Shown here one piece after another: positions 17,646 through 25,047 of a stretch of 38,272 nt of DNA. Made by a program: the position numbers and the translations under genes. The notes beneath the pieces are model-generated. The model was not told where the DNA came from and searched no databases. It saw only the letters and a list, made by a program, of their open reading frames with translations. The stretch lies in assembly GCA_900199595.1 (NCBI GenBank), contig FZRB01000028.1, forward strand, positions 1-38,272. The letters are read 5' to 3'. Position 1 is the first letter of the stretch. The number at the start of each line of letters is the position of its first letter. This stretch comes from Lachnospiraceae bacterium (GTDB taxonomy: Bacteria; Bacillota; Clostridia; Lachnospirales; Lachnospiraceae).

Positions 17646-18304
17646 TATACATTTTCCTCCGTACCTGTTATGACATCCAGGATATCTCTTGGAGTATCAG
17701 CAATATATGTAGCTCCGGCCTTCTCCAGCTCATCTCTTTCACCATAACCATACAGAACTCCTATTGAAGCTATATCGTTGGCATTTGCTCCATCTATATC
17801 ATAGAATCTGTCTCCGATCATTATACATTCATCCGGAGCTCCCGAAGTTTTCTCTATAGCTCTTGCAACTATTTCTTCTTTGGTGTAGCTTTTATCAGAA
17901 ACCTCCGGTCCGATGACAGCTTCAAAATATTTCATTATGTCAAAATGCTCGACTATTCTTGATGCAAAGACAGTTGGTTTTGATGTCACCACATAAAGCT
18001 TTTTATTTTTTTCTTTTAATGCTTTCAACGTATCTTCGATTCCGTCATACAGAGGTGCATTATAAAGTTCACCGGCATTATAGTATTCTCTGTAATAAGC
18101 TGTTGCCTGATCTGCATCCTGGTCATTCATGTTATAAAACTCTTTAAATGCTTTTGTAAGTGGAGGTCCTATAAAGTTTTTTATATACTCCGGATCATCA
18201 ACTTCTATCCCCATTTTATTCAGGGCATATATTATAGAATTAATAATTCCGAACTCAGACTGTGTAAGGGTTCCATCCAAATCAAAGAAGATATGATTGT
18301 ACAT
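17645..18304 (-). CDS. HAD-superfamily hydrolase, phosphoglycolate phosphatase-like
   Basis: 219 residues of HAD subfamily IA type. Motif I is FFDLDGTLTQ (nucleophile Asp near residue 8), the helical cap domain lies at about 15-85, motif II is VVTSKP, the motif III Lys is in the YTKEEIV region, and motif IV is MIGDRFYDIDGA. It is close in pattern to Gph/PpaX-type phosphatases. The physiological substrate (phosphoglycolate, pyrophosphate, nucleotide) cannot be decided from sequence alone. It is the first gene of a two-gene unit with the DUF4037 protein. Confidence 0.88.
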   Translation of the reverse strand: MYNHIFFDLDGTLTQSEFGIINSIIYALNKMGIEVDDPEYIKNFIGPPLTKAFKEFYNMNDQDADQATAYYREYYNAGELYNAPLYDGIEDTLKALKEKNKKLYVVTSKPTVFASRIVEHFDIMKYFEAVIGPEVSDKSYTKEEIVARAIEKTSGAPDECIMIGDRFYDIDGANANDIASIGVLYGYGERDELEKAGATYIADTPRDILDVITGTEENV

Positions 18305-18379
18305 TTTAAACTCCTGCTTTTTCTCTATATGCTTTTTTATTGACTTTAGGCATATATATTTATTATCATGTTTTTAGTT

Positions 18380-18404
18380 TTTGACTTTTGACACTTATGT
18401 CATT
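18380..18404. repeat. 25-bp direct repeat, copy 1
   Basis: Identical to 18660-18684. It reads TTTGACTTTTGACACTTATG and then TCATT, and contains the near-palindrome TGACA-CTTA-TGTCA. Confidence 0.9.
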
Positions 18405-18414
18405 TATGTCATAC

Positions 18415-18557
18415 GGATTGCTTCATTGCTAAAGCAATTCGTGCCATATCTCCAGAGGAGATATGCAAGCCTTGCTTTGCAAGTCTTGGTTCTGCTTTGC
18501 AGAACGCATCCTTCGGATCCTCGATTATTGCATAATCGAGGACTGTTCTCGCAATCC
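18415..18557. repeat. Multi-hairpin element enclosed by a 7-bp outer stem
   Basis: GGATTGC at 18415-18421 can pair with GCAATCC at 18551-18557, enclosing six inverted repeats: 18425-18438, 18445-18465 (9 bp), 18467-18487, 18489-18505 (7 bp), 18508-18518 and 18519-18541 (10 bp, loop TGC). Loops are mostly 3-4 bases. Confidence 0.8.
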
Positions 18558-18659
18558 TAGAAACATTCGGAAACCGCTGATTTTTTACAAAAATCGCTAT
18601 TTCCTCATGTTTCAGCGTGTCATAAGGTCAAAATGCTTTTCCTGCAAGCAGGAACACAT

Positions 18660-18684
18660 TTTGACTTTTGACACTTATGTCATT
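18660..18684. repeat. 25-bp direct repeat, copy 2
   Basis: Exact second copy of 18380-18404. It lies about 45 bp upstream of the TM1266-type gene and contains a TTGACA hexamer that might serve as a -35, though no good -10 follows at the right distance. Confidence 0.9.
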
Positions 18685-18729
18685 CTACCATAACCAAAAC
18701 AAAATGGATATAATAATCAGGAGGTTTAT

Positions 18730-18975
18730 ATGGATTCTCGAGCTGCCGTTATCGCAATCATTGTAAAAAGAAATGAATCTGCAAATGAGATCAATGCAGT
18801 ACTCCATGAGTATGGAGAATATATAATAGGACGAATGGGCATACCATATCATAAAAAAAATATCAACATAATCAGCATTGCTATTGATGCCCCTCAGGAT
18901 ATAATCAATACTCTGGCAGGAAAAATAGGACGAATCGAAGGCGTTACCACTAAAACAGTATATTCACCTGAATAA
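18730..18975 (+). CDS. TM1266-family (iron-only hydrogenase system) putative regulator
   Basis: 81 residues, a single small ferredoxin-like/ACT-type fold as in TM1266 (alternating strands and helices: AAVIAIIV..., INVI-like SIAIDA, IEGVTTKTVYS). The length fits the family. TM1266 proteins are commonly encoded with HydE, HydF and HydG, and the present gene lies 1.5 kb upstream of HydF. CAGGAGG precedes the ATG. No DNA-binding domain is seen, so regulation, if any, would be through protein or ligand binding. The direct-repeat element immediately upstream may carry its promoter. Confidence 0.85.
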   Translation: MDSRAAVIAIIVKRNESANEINAVLHEYGEYIIGRMGIPYHKKNINIISIAIDAPQDIINTLAGKIGRIEGVTTKTVYSPE

Positions 18976-18998
18976 AAAAAAGGAGATTCTTTTCAGAT

Positions 18999-19844
18999 AT
19001 GAAAAAAAGAACATTTATATTTAAATTAATCGCAATAATACTGCTTTTTTGTATAGTTTTTCCGAATACAGGAACTACTGTATCTGCGAAAAAGAAAAAA
19101 GAAAAGACCTATGTAGTATGTCTGGATCCCGGACACTATGGAAGTCAGAATAAAATTAAGGGCAAAACCGGTTATGGTTATTCTGAGGCTGAGTTTAATC
19201 TGAAGCTGGCTAAAGAACTGAAGTCGGAACTTGAAAGCTACGGAATAAAAGTCAAAATGACAAGAACAGGAAAGAACATAAAGATAGGCGGCTATAAGAA
19301 TAAGACCCTTGATGACATTTTCCTTGCTCTCAGAGGTGAATATGCTGAAGGCTGTGACCTCTTTGTTTCACTTCACACTAATTCAAATGCAATAAATGCC
19401 AACAACAGAAAGACCTTTGAACAGAGTCTTACATTAAATAAGACAATAGTGATAGTAAACAAGAAAACTATGCAGAGCAACAAGTATATGAAGATAGCCA
19501 ACGAAGTCGGAAAAGCCGTTACTAACGAAAGCTATGAAGAGGGTCTTCTGAAAAAGAATAAATTTAAAACAAGAAACGTGAATAACATTATAGAATGGAC
19601 CGGAGAATACAACGATAAAGAAGGTGCGAAGGGAACCGTATGCTATCGCCTGAACAGCTATGGCAACGATTACTATGCAGTTCTCAGAGGCTCCGCAAAT
19701 GTGGATGTCCCCGGAATGATAATAGAACATGGTTATCATTCAATAAAAGCTGTGAGAAAAGCTGCCATGAAGGAAGACCTCGCATATGGCTGGGCTAAAG
19801 CAGATGCATACGGAATCGCAAAAGGCTTTGGTCTGATAGAATAA
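18999..19844 (+). CDS. N-acetylmuramoyl-L-alanine amidase (Amidase_3), secreted
   Basis: 281 residues. A signal peptide (MKKRTFIFKLIAIILLFCIVFPN, cleavage near SAKK) is followed by one Amidase_3 domain with the zinc and catalytic residues in order: CLDPGH (His), SEAEFNL (Glu), LFVSLHTNSN (His) and MIIEHGYHS (catalytic Glu). It cleaves the amide between muramic acid and the stem peptide. No extra cell-wall binding repeats are present. It lies 23 bp after the TM1266-type gene on the same strand, so co-transcription is likely although the functions look unrelated. A perfect palindrome spans its stop codon and that of the convergent thioesterase. Confidence 0.93.
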   Translation: MKKRTFIFKLIAIILLFCIVFPNTGTTVSAKKKKEKTYVVCLDPGHYGSQNKIKGKTGYGYSEAEFNLKLAKELKSELESYGIKVKMTRTGKNIKIGGYKNKTLDDIFLALRGEYAEGCDLFVSLHTNSNAINANNRKTFEQSLTLNKTIVIVNKKTMQSNKYMKIANEVGKAVTNESYEEGLLKKNKFKTRNVNNIIEWTGEYNDKEGAKGTVCYRLNSYGNDYYAVLRGSANVDVPGMIIEHGYHSIKAVRKAAMKEDLAYGWAKADAYGIAKGFGLIE

Positions 19845-19854
19845 GCCGGCTTAT
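19841..19854. terminator. 14-bp perfect palindrome covering two convergent stop codons
   Basis: ATAAGCCGGCTTAT contains the TAA of the amidase gene and the TAA of the thioesterase gene on the other strand. It is short and lacks T-runs, so a terminator role is weakly supported. Confidence 0.3.
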
Positions 19855-20258
19855 ATCCGTGCCGATTCTAATACCTTATAGAACTCAGGGTAATCATTTG
19901 CCAGTCTGACAAATTTACCCTCTTTATTTAAAAAGCAGTGTTCGGAGTGGCCTTCAAATACTATCTGACCATCCTGCTTAGTCATCAGATAATCAAGTTT
20001 CAGGGTGACACCTTTTAATGAGGCTACTGATATTTTTATCTCAACCTCATCCGAAAATGTTGTGCTTGCTTTATATTTACAGCTTATTCCTGTAACCGGC
20101 GAGATAAGTCCTTCTTCTTCAAGTCTGTCATAGCCCCATCCGGACTGTTTCAGGAAGTCAACCCTGGCCTCTTCCATCCATCTGATGTAGTTAGAATGAT
20201 GAGTAATTCCCATTCTGTCGGTTTCATAATACTGTACTATATGTTTATAAGTATTCAT
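19851..20258 (-). CDS. Acyl-CoA/acyl-ACP thioesterase (4HBT hot-dog, YbgC-like)
   Basis: 135 residues with the hot-dog motif YYETDRMGITHHSNYIRWMEEAR, including the conserved Asp (TDxxG) and the HxNY segment of the 4HBT/YbgC group. It likely hydrolyses a thioester of CoA or ACP in the cytosol; the acyl chain is unknown. Transcribed leftward, it diverges from the HydF operon with a 250-bp intergenic region between them and converges on the amidase gene. Its 3' end is 6 bp from the amidase stop. Confidence 0.88.
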   Translation of the reverse strand: MNTYKHIVQYYETDRMGITHHSNYIRWMEEARVDFLKQSGWGYDRLEEEGLISPVTGISCKYKASTTFSDEVEIKISVASLKGVTLKLDYLMTKQDGQIVFEGHSEHCFLNKEGKFVRLANDYPEFYKVLESARI

Positions 20259-20330
20259 AATAATTTATAACCTCCTGTCACGCCTATGATAGCAATTAAT
20301 AACAAATGTGTCAAAAGACTAATATTTATC

Positions 20331-20359
20331 TTAACAAATCAGGGATTATAAGTTATAAT
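20331..20359 (+). promoter_or_regulatory. Sigma-A type promoter of the hydF operon
   Basis: TTAACA (20331-20336) and TATAAT (20354-20359) are spaced by 17 bases, giving a likely start near 20366. It would yield a leader of about 144 bases before the HydF ATG. It is the best promoter seen in the window. Confidence 0.75.
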
Positions 20360-20390
20360 GTGCTTCACAAATGAATTATTAGTTTTTACA

Positions 20391-20493
20391 TCCTGACGTC
20401 AAAACCGGACAAACCGTTTGAGATGAAAGCATGTAGTGTGGTTTTTTATTGTGTTTTTTCTGCACTTCCTGCTGTCAGGAAGTGCATTTTTAT
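20391..20493 (+). promoter_or_regulatory. Leader with terminator hairpin and possible antiterminator, before hydF
   Basis: A perfect hairpin (TGCACTTCCTG, loop CTGT, CAGGAAGTGCA at 20461-20486) followed by TTTTTATTT sits 17 bases before the HydF start, although no plus-strand gene precedes it that would need a terminator. TCCTGAC at 20391-20397 can pair with GTCAGGA at 20474-20480 inside the 3' arm and break the hairpin. This layout is that of an attenuator or riboswitch expression platform. No known riboswitch class was recognised. Confidence 0.6.
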
Positions 20494-20509
20494 TTATGAG
20501 GAAGAAAAA

Positions 20510-21745
20510 ATGAGTTTAAATGATACACCCTCCGGCGAAAGACTCCGCATCAGCTTCTTCGGAAAGCGTAATGCAGGAAAGTCCAGTCTTGTAAATGTAA
20601 TAACCAATCAGGAAATCTCTGTGGTATCCGATACTCTCGGAACAACTACGGATCCTGTTGTAAAGGCTATGGAGCTGCTCCCTCTGGGACCCGTCCTTAT
20701 CACGGACACTCCGGGCTTCGACGATCAGGGAACCCTTGGTGAACTTCGTGTAAGAAGAACAAGACAGATTCTTAACAAAACAGATATAGCAGTCCTGGTT
20801 ACAGATGCCACAAGAGCTATGGATAATTCTGAAAAAGAGCTTACTGAACTTTTTGAAAAAAAGAATATTCCATATATCATTGCAAAGAATAAATGCGATC
20901 TTATTGCTTCAAACGAGAATACTTCTGCTACAGAGACTAAAACAAACAATATAGCTGTAAATGAGATATATGTCAGCGCCACCGAAAGGATTCATATAGA
21001 AGAACTGAAGGAGCTTATAGGCCACCTTATTCCTTCTTCCGAAACCAATGTAAGGCTTGTGGGTGACATTATCTCCAAAAACCAGACCATAGTTCTGGTA
21101 ATCCCTATAGATGAATCCGCTCCAAAGGGCAGACTTATACTCCCTCAGCAACAGGCCATAAGGGATATCCTGGAAAGCGGTGCCTATGCAGTTACTACCA
21201 GAGAAACAGAACTGAAGGACCTGCTGAGTAACATGAGTCCAAAACCGGATCTGGTTATCACTGACAGCCAGGCCTTTGGGCAGGTAAATAAGGATACACC
21301 TGAAGATATAAAACTGACTTCCTTCTCTATACTGATGGCCAGATATAAGGGCTTCCTCGATACAGCAGTCATGGGAGCAAAGACCATAGACAGTCTGAAG
21401 GATGGGGATAAGGTTCTTATATGCGAGGGCTGTACCCATCACAGACAGTGTGGTGATATAGGAACTGTAAAGCTTCCTAAATGGCTGAAGGAAAGAACCG
21501 GAAAAGAGCTTGTCATCACTGCTACCTCAGGAAATGATTATCCCGATGATCTGTCTGAATATAGTTTGATAATTCATTGCGGAGGCTGCATGCTCAGCCC
21601 GCGTGAAATGATTTACAGGATGAAATGCGCTGAAGACGCCGGGGTTCCATTTACCAATTACGGCGTAGCCATTGCTTATATGAGAGGAATACTTGAAAGA
21701 AGTATAAGCGTATTTCCGGAGCTCCTGGAAAGATATAAGAAGTAA
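20510..21745 (+). CDS. hydF: [FeFe]-hydrogenase H-cluster maturation GTPase HydF
   Basis: 412 codons including the stop, from the ATG at 20510. An in-frame ATG at 20423 would put the leader hairpin inside the coding region and lacks a ribosome site, so it is rejected. The GTPase domain (1-170) has G1 GKRNAGKSS, G2 TTTDP, G3 DTPGFDD and G4 NKCD. A dimerisation domain follows, then the cluster-binding domain with CTH (in CEGCTHHRQC) and HCGGC, matching the CxH...HCxxC ligand set. HydF is the scaffold on which the 2Fe subcluster is carried and delivered to apo-HydA. It begins the long run that includes HydE, two nitrogenase-like sets and Hyp proteins. Confidence 0.96.
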   Translation: MSLNDTPSGERLRISFFGKRNAGKSSLVNVITNQEISVVSDTLGTTTDPVVKAMELLPLGPVLITDTPGFDDQGTLGELRVRRTRQILNKTDIAVLVTDATRAMDNSEKELTELFEKKNIPYIIAKNKCDLIASNENTSATETKTNNIAVNEIYVSATERIHIEELKELIGHLIPSSETNVRLVGDIISKNQTIVLVIPIDESAPKGRLILPQQQAIRDILESGAYAVTTRETELKDLLSNMSPKPDLVITDSQAFGQVNKDTPEDIKLTSFSILMARYKGFLDTAVMGAKTIDSLKDGDKVLICEGCTHHRQCGDIGTVKLPKWLKERTGKELVITATSGNDYPDDLSEYSLIIHCGGCMLSPREMIYRMKCAEDAGVPFTNYGVAIAYMRGILERSISVFPELLERYKK

Positions 21746-21776
21746 AAGTTTCAGAAAAGATATAACAGGTTTTAAA

Positions 21777-22823
21777 ATGTCAGATAATATAAAGCTTATT
21801 GATAAACTGAAAAATGAAAATACACTGTCAGGGGATGAATGGTTTTCTCTTCTGTCCAGTTTTACAGATGAAAACAGACTCTATGCAGCTAAGGCAGCCC
21901 GCGAGATAACAGACAGCATATATGGCAAGGATATCTATATCAGAGGTATAGTCGAATTCTCCAACATATGCAAAAATGACTGCTATTACTGCGGACTCAG
22001 AGCAGGGAACAGTAATCTGGAAAGATATAGACTTACTGAAGAAGAGATATATGAATGCTGCAAGGAAGGCTATGAATATGGCTTTCGTACCTTTGTGCTT
22101 CAAAGCGGCGAGGATCTGCATTTCGACACCGAAACCATATGCCGTATCATTTCCCGGATAAAGAATGATTATCCCGAATGTGCAATAACTCTTTCAATAG
22201 GTGAAAAAACTTACGAAGAATATAAAGCCTACAAAGAATCCGGTGCCGACAGATATCTACTAAGACATGAGACTGCCAATAAAGCTCATTATGAAAGACT
22301 GCATCCCGAAAATATGTCCTGGGACAACCGCATCAGATGTCTTTATGACCTTAAATCTCTCGGTTATCAGACCGGATGTGGAATAATGATTGGTTCACCT
22401 TATCAGACCACCGAATGCATCGTGGATGATATGCTCTTCATGGCAGACTTTAAGCCGGAAATGATTGGACTGGGCCCCTTCCTTCCACACAGTGACACCC
22501 CCTTCAGGGATGAGCCAAAGGGCTCCTATGAGCTCACACTTTTACTCATAAGTCTTTGCAGACTCATGCTGCCACATGCACTCATCCCCGCTACTACTGC
22601 TCTCGGCACCATAAAGCCACTGGGACGTGAAGAAGGCGTTCAGGCAGGTGCAAATGTAATCATGCCGAACCTTTCGCCTGTAGCAGTCAGAAAAAAATAT
22701 ATGCTCTATGATAACAAAATCTGCACCGGAGATTCCTCCGGAGAATGCAGAGGCTGCATAGAAAAAAGAATGGAAGTAATCGGCTATAACGTAGTTATAT
22801 CACGTGGTGATTTTAAAGCTTAA
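21777..22823 (+). CDS. hydE: [FeFe]-hydrogenase radical SAM maturase HydE
   Basis: 348 residues of radical-SAM TIM-barrel type with the CxxxCxxC motif CKNDCYYC (C65, C69, C72) for the SAM-binding 4Fe-4S cluster. A C-terminal Cys set (C-x7-C-x2-C in the segment CTGDSSGECRGC) marks the second cluster found in many HydE proteins. The length and the segments GEDLHFDTETI, LRHETANKAHYERLHP and GCGIMIGSPYQT agree with HydE rather than PylB or BioB. HydE acts on the Fe(CO)2(CN)(Cys) unit made by HydG, which is not in this window. It lies 31 bp after HydF and 31 bp before the first NifH-like gene. Confidence 0.95.
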   Translation: MSDNIKLIDKLKNENTLSGDEWFSLLSSFTDENRLYAAKAAREITDSIYGKDIYIRGIVEFSNICKNDCYYCGLRAGNSNLERYRLTEEEIYECCKEGYEYGFRTFVLQSGEDLHFDTETICRIISRIKNDYPECAITLSIGEKTYEEYKAYKESGADRYLLRHETANKAHYERLHPENMSWDNRIRCLYDLKSLGYQTGCGIMIGSPYQTTECIVDDMLFMADFKPEMIGLGPFLPHSDTPFRDEPKGSYELTLLLISLCRLMLPHALIPATTALGTIKPLGREEGVQAGANVIMPNLSPVAVRKKYMLYDNKICTGDSSGECRGCIEKRMEVIGYNVVISRGDFKA

Positions 22824-22854
22824 TTCTGTTTAGAATCTCTCAGGAGTAAAAGAT

Positions 22855-23601
22855 ATGATTAAATTTGCAATATACGGAAAAGGCGGAATAGGTAAATCTA
22901 CTCTGTCATCAAATCTAAGTGCAGCTTTTGCAAAATGTGGACTTAAGGTCATGCAGATAGGCTGTGACCCGAAAGCTGACTCAACCTCTCTCCTATGTCC
23001 AAAGGAAAAGGTTACCACTGTTCTGGATCTTGTAAGAAGCGGCAAGCCCTTCACTCTTCAGGACATGGTCAAGGAAAGTACTTCAGGAGTCCTCTGCGTT
23101 GAAGCCGGCGGACCTGTTCCCGGTCTTGGCTGTGCAGGACGAGGAATAATAAATGCCCTGGAATCACTGGAGCAAAAGGGTGCCTACGATTATTATAAAC
23201 CCGACATCGTAATTTATGATGTTCTGGGTGACGTAGTCTGCGGAGGCTTCACCATGCCTATGCGTAAAGGCTATGCTGACAAGGTTTATATAGTCACCTC
23301 CGGAGAAAAAATGGCTATCTACGCTGCTGCAAATATAGCCATGGCGGTAAATAACTTCAAGAAGCGTGACTATGCCAAGCTCGGGGGCATAATCCTTAAT
23401 TGCCGCGGTGTTGAAAATGAAGAAGAAAATGCTGCTACCCTTGCAGCGGATTTTGATACAGAGGTTCTTGCAACCATACCAAGAAGTCCGCTTTTTGAAA
23501 AAGCAGAGGCAGCAGGAAAAACTATTGTAGAACTTTATCCGGACAGCGATATCTGTGCGAAAATGATTGCACTTGCTGACAGAATCAAGATGTCTTTCTG
23601 A
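22855..23601 (+). CDS. NifH-like nitrogenase reductase homologue, set 1
   Basis: 248 residues with the full NifH/BchL/ChlL-type core: P-loop GKGGIGKST (8-16), switch I DPKADST, cluster-binding cysteines C93 (GLGCAGRG) and C129 ([11 protein letters not shown]), and the ADP-ribosylation-site-like Arg in CAGRG. These Cys positions match those that bridge the 4Fe-4S cluster between two subunits. It should be an ATP-dependent electron donor to the component-1-like proteins encoded next. It is shorter than NifH (about 275-295 residues). AGGAG lies 8 bases before the ATG. A second homologue is at 26985. Confidence 0.93.
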   Translation: MIKFAIYGKGGIGKSTLSSNLSAAFAKCGLKVMQIGCDPKADSTSLLCPKEKVTTVLDLVRSGKPFTLQDMVKESTSGVLCVEAGGPVPGLGCAGRGIINALESLEQKGAYDYYKPDIVIYDVLGDVVCGGFTMPMRKGYADKVYIVTSGEKMAIYAAANIAMAVNNFKKRDYAKLGGIILNCRGVENEEENAATLAADFDTEVLATIPRSPLFEKAEAAGKTIVELYPDSDICAKMIALADRIKMSF

Positions 23602-23652
23602 GAAACTGCATTAAGATCAATGAACGATAAAATAATCTAAAAAGAGGATCCT

Positions 23653-25047
23653 ATGATTAAATCATTATCCACAACTGAAAACAGAATGCCTGAACCTGTG
23701 AGACTCGCAGACATCGACTTTCCTTCTCCTTTTTATGAAGGACTTCAGTACAATGCCCCTGCAAGAGGTGTCTGGAATATCGTTCATACAGGAATGCTTA
23801 TTCCCGAGTCACATCAGGTATATGTCTGCGCCCAGGGATGTCTCCGCGGAGTTATTCTTACTGCGGCTGAAATGAATGAGATGAAACGTATGTCCTGGGT
23901 TGCCCTCAGAGAAAGCGATATGTGGAACGGTGAGATGGAGAACCGTGTCATAGACGGCACCTCTCATATAGTTGACCAGCTTGAAACAAAGCCAAGATGT
24001 GTGCTTATCTATCTCAGCTGCATGCATATGTTCGAAGGCTGTGATTTTAAAATGATCACTGATGAGCTTAACTTAAGATATCCCGACATAGATTTTGTAG
24101 AGTGTTACATGATACCTACTATGCGTAAGACCATGTCTCCGGATGCCATGATGAAAATCAGTCTGTATGAATCCGTTAAAAAGCTTAAACGTGATGACAA
24201 CCTTGTTGCAGTTATAGGAAATCATCTTCCTATTGATCCTTCTTCAGACTTATCCCAGCTTATCCAAATGTCCGGCAAAAAGCTGTGGGATATCACTAAC
24301 TTCAGAACCTACGATGAATACTTAAATCTCGGTTCGTCCGGAACACTTGTTTCCTTCTTATCAGTTGCTGATGCAGGTGCAAAGCAGCTGTCTGAAAGAC
24401 TGGACGGAAACTGGATTCGTGTTCTGCTTCGCTTTGATGAAGAAAAAACAGATCAGGGACTTCTTCTGCTGGGAGAAACTCTCGGACTAAAAAAAGATGT
24501 TATAAACGACTGGATTAAAGAACGAAAAGACAGTGCCTACGCAGCACTTAAAAAAGCTCACGATATAATCGGAAGCTGTGAGATAGCCATCGATTATACA
24601 GCTGTCCCTTATATCCTTGAACTCAGCGAGCTTCTTCTTAAATACGGCTTTAATGTTAAGAAAATCTTTGCGGATAATTTCCCTGCAGATGAGAAGAATT
24701 CTTTTGAAAGAATTATCAAAGATTATCCTCATCAGGACATAGAAGTATATCCGACTAATGAACCGGCCATGAGATTTGAGGCTTCAGGAAGGACAGACCA
24801 CAAAACTACCGATGGTCAGATATCAGAGAATGCGCTAATGAATGACCCCCGCATTCTCGCCATCGGACAGAAGGCTGCTTACTTTACAAACACTTCTTAT
24901 TTCGTAGATATAATAGAGGGTGGCGGAGCCTATGGCTATCAGGCTATAGAACGATTAGCTAATGACCTGGTAGAAGCTTACCTGTCACCAAAGGATACAA
25001 AGAAACTTATCAGTCACAAAGGATGGGGGTGCGAAAGCTGCCTATGA
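23653..25047 (+). CDS. Nitrogenase component 1-like subunit (NifD-like), set 1
   Basis: 464 residues of the nitrogenase/oxidoreductase component 1 superfamily. In the P-cluster region it keeps Cys at C59/C63 (VYVCAQGCLRG) and C123/C130 (LSCMHMFEGCDF), but the first ligand site (RGCAYAG in NifD) is not present: the corresponding segment is ARGVWN. The FeMo-cofactor Cys and His regions of NifD are not recognisable. The protein ends in GWGCESCL, a CxxC tail. Its partner starts inside its stop codon (ATGA). Probably the cluster-bearing alpha-type subunit of an uncharacterised reductase; substrate unknown. Confidence 0.88.
   Translation: MIKSLSTTENRMPEPVRLADIDFPSPFYEGLQYNAPARGVWNIVHTGMLIPESHQVYVCAQGCLRGVILTAAEMNEMKRMSWVALRESDMWNGEMENRVIDGTSHIVDQLETKPRCVLIYLSCMHMFEGCDFKMITDELNLRYPDIDFVECYMIPTMRKTMSPDAMMKISLYESVKKLKRDDNLVAVIGNHLPIDPSSDLSQLIQMSGKKLWDITNFRTYDEYLNLGSSGTLVSFLSVADAGAKQLSERLDGNWIRVLLRFDEEKTDQGLLLLGETLGLKKDVINDWIKERKDSAYAALKKAHDIIGSCEIAIDYTAVPYILELSELLLKYGFNVKKIFADNFPADEKNSFERIIKDYPHQDIEVYPTNEPAMRFEASGRTDHKTTDGQISENALMNDPRILAIGQKAAYFTNTSYFVDIIEGGGAYGYQAIERLANDLVEAYLSPKDTKKLISHKGWGCESCL

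Larger units (their letters stand above)
18305..18729. other. Intergenic region with structured element bounded by direct repeats
   Basis: No gene is recognised between the divergent HAD and TM1266-type genes. A 25-bp sequence at 18380-18404 recurs exactly at 18660-18684; its core TGACACTTATGTCA is near-palindromic. Between them lie many perfect inverted repeats (18445-18465, 18489-18505, 18519-18541, 18579-18595, 18639-18654) and a 9-bp outer pair at 18627-18635/18657-18665. This looks like a small repetitive, non-coding insertion. Confidence 0.75.

Noticed and set aside
18463-18693. Plus-strand 76-residue frame
   Set aside because: It lies on top of the hairpin array and direct repeat, has no proper ribosome site and shows no protein-like pattern.
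20423-20509. Extended N-terminus of HydF from the ATG at 20423
   Set aside because: It would translate the terminator-like hairpin, lacks a ribosome site, and HydF normally starts near the P-loop as at 20510.
20909-21442. Minus-strand 177-residue frame opposite HydF
   Set aside because: Antisense shadow of a conserved gene; no recognisable domain.
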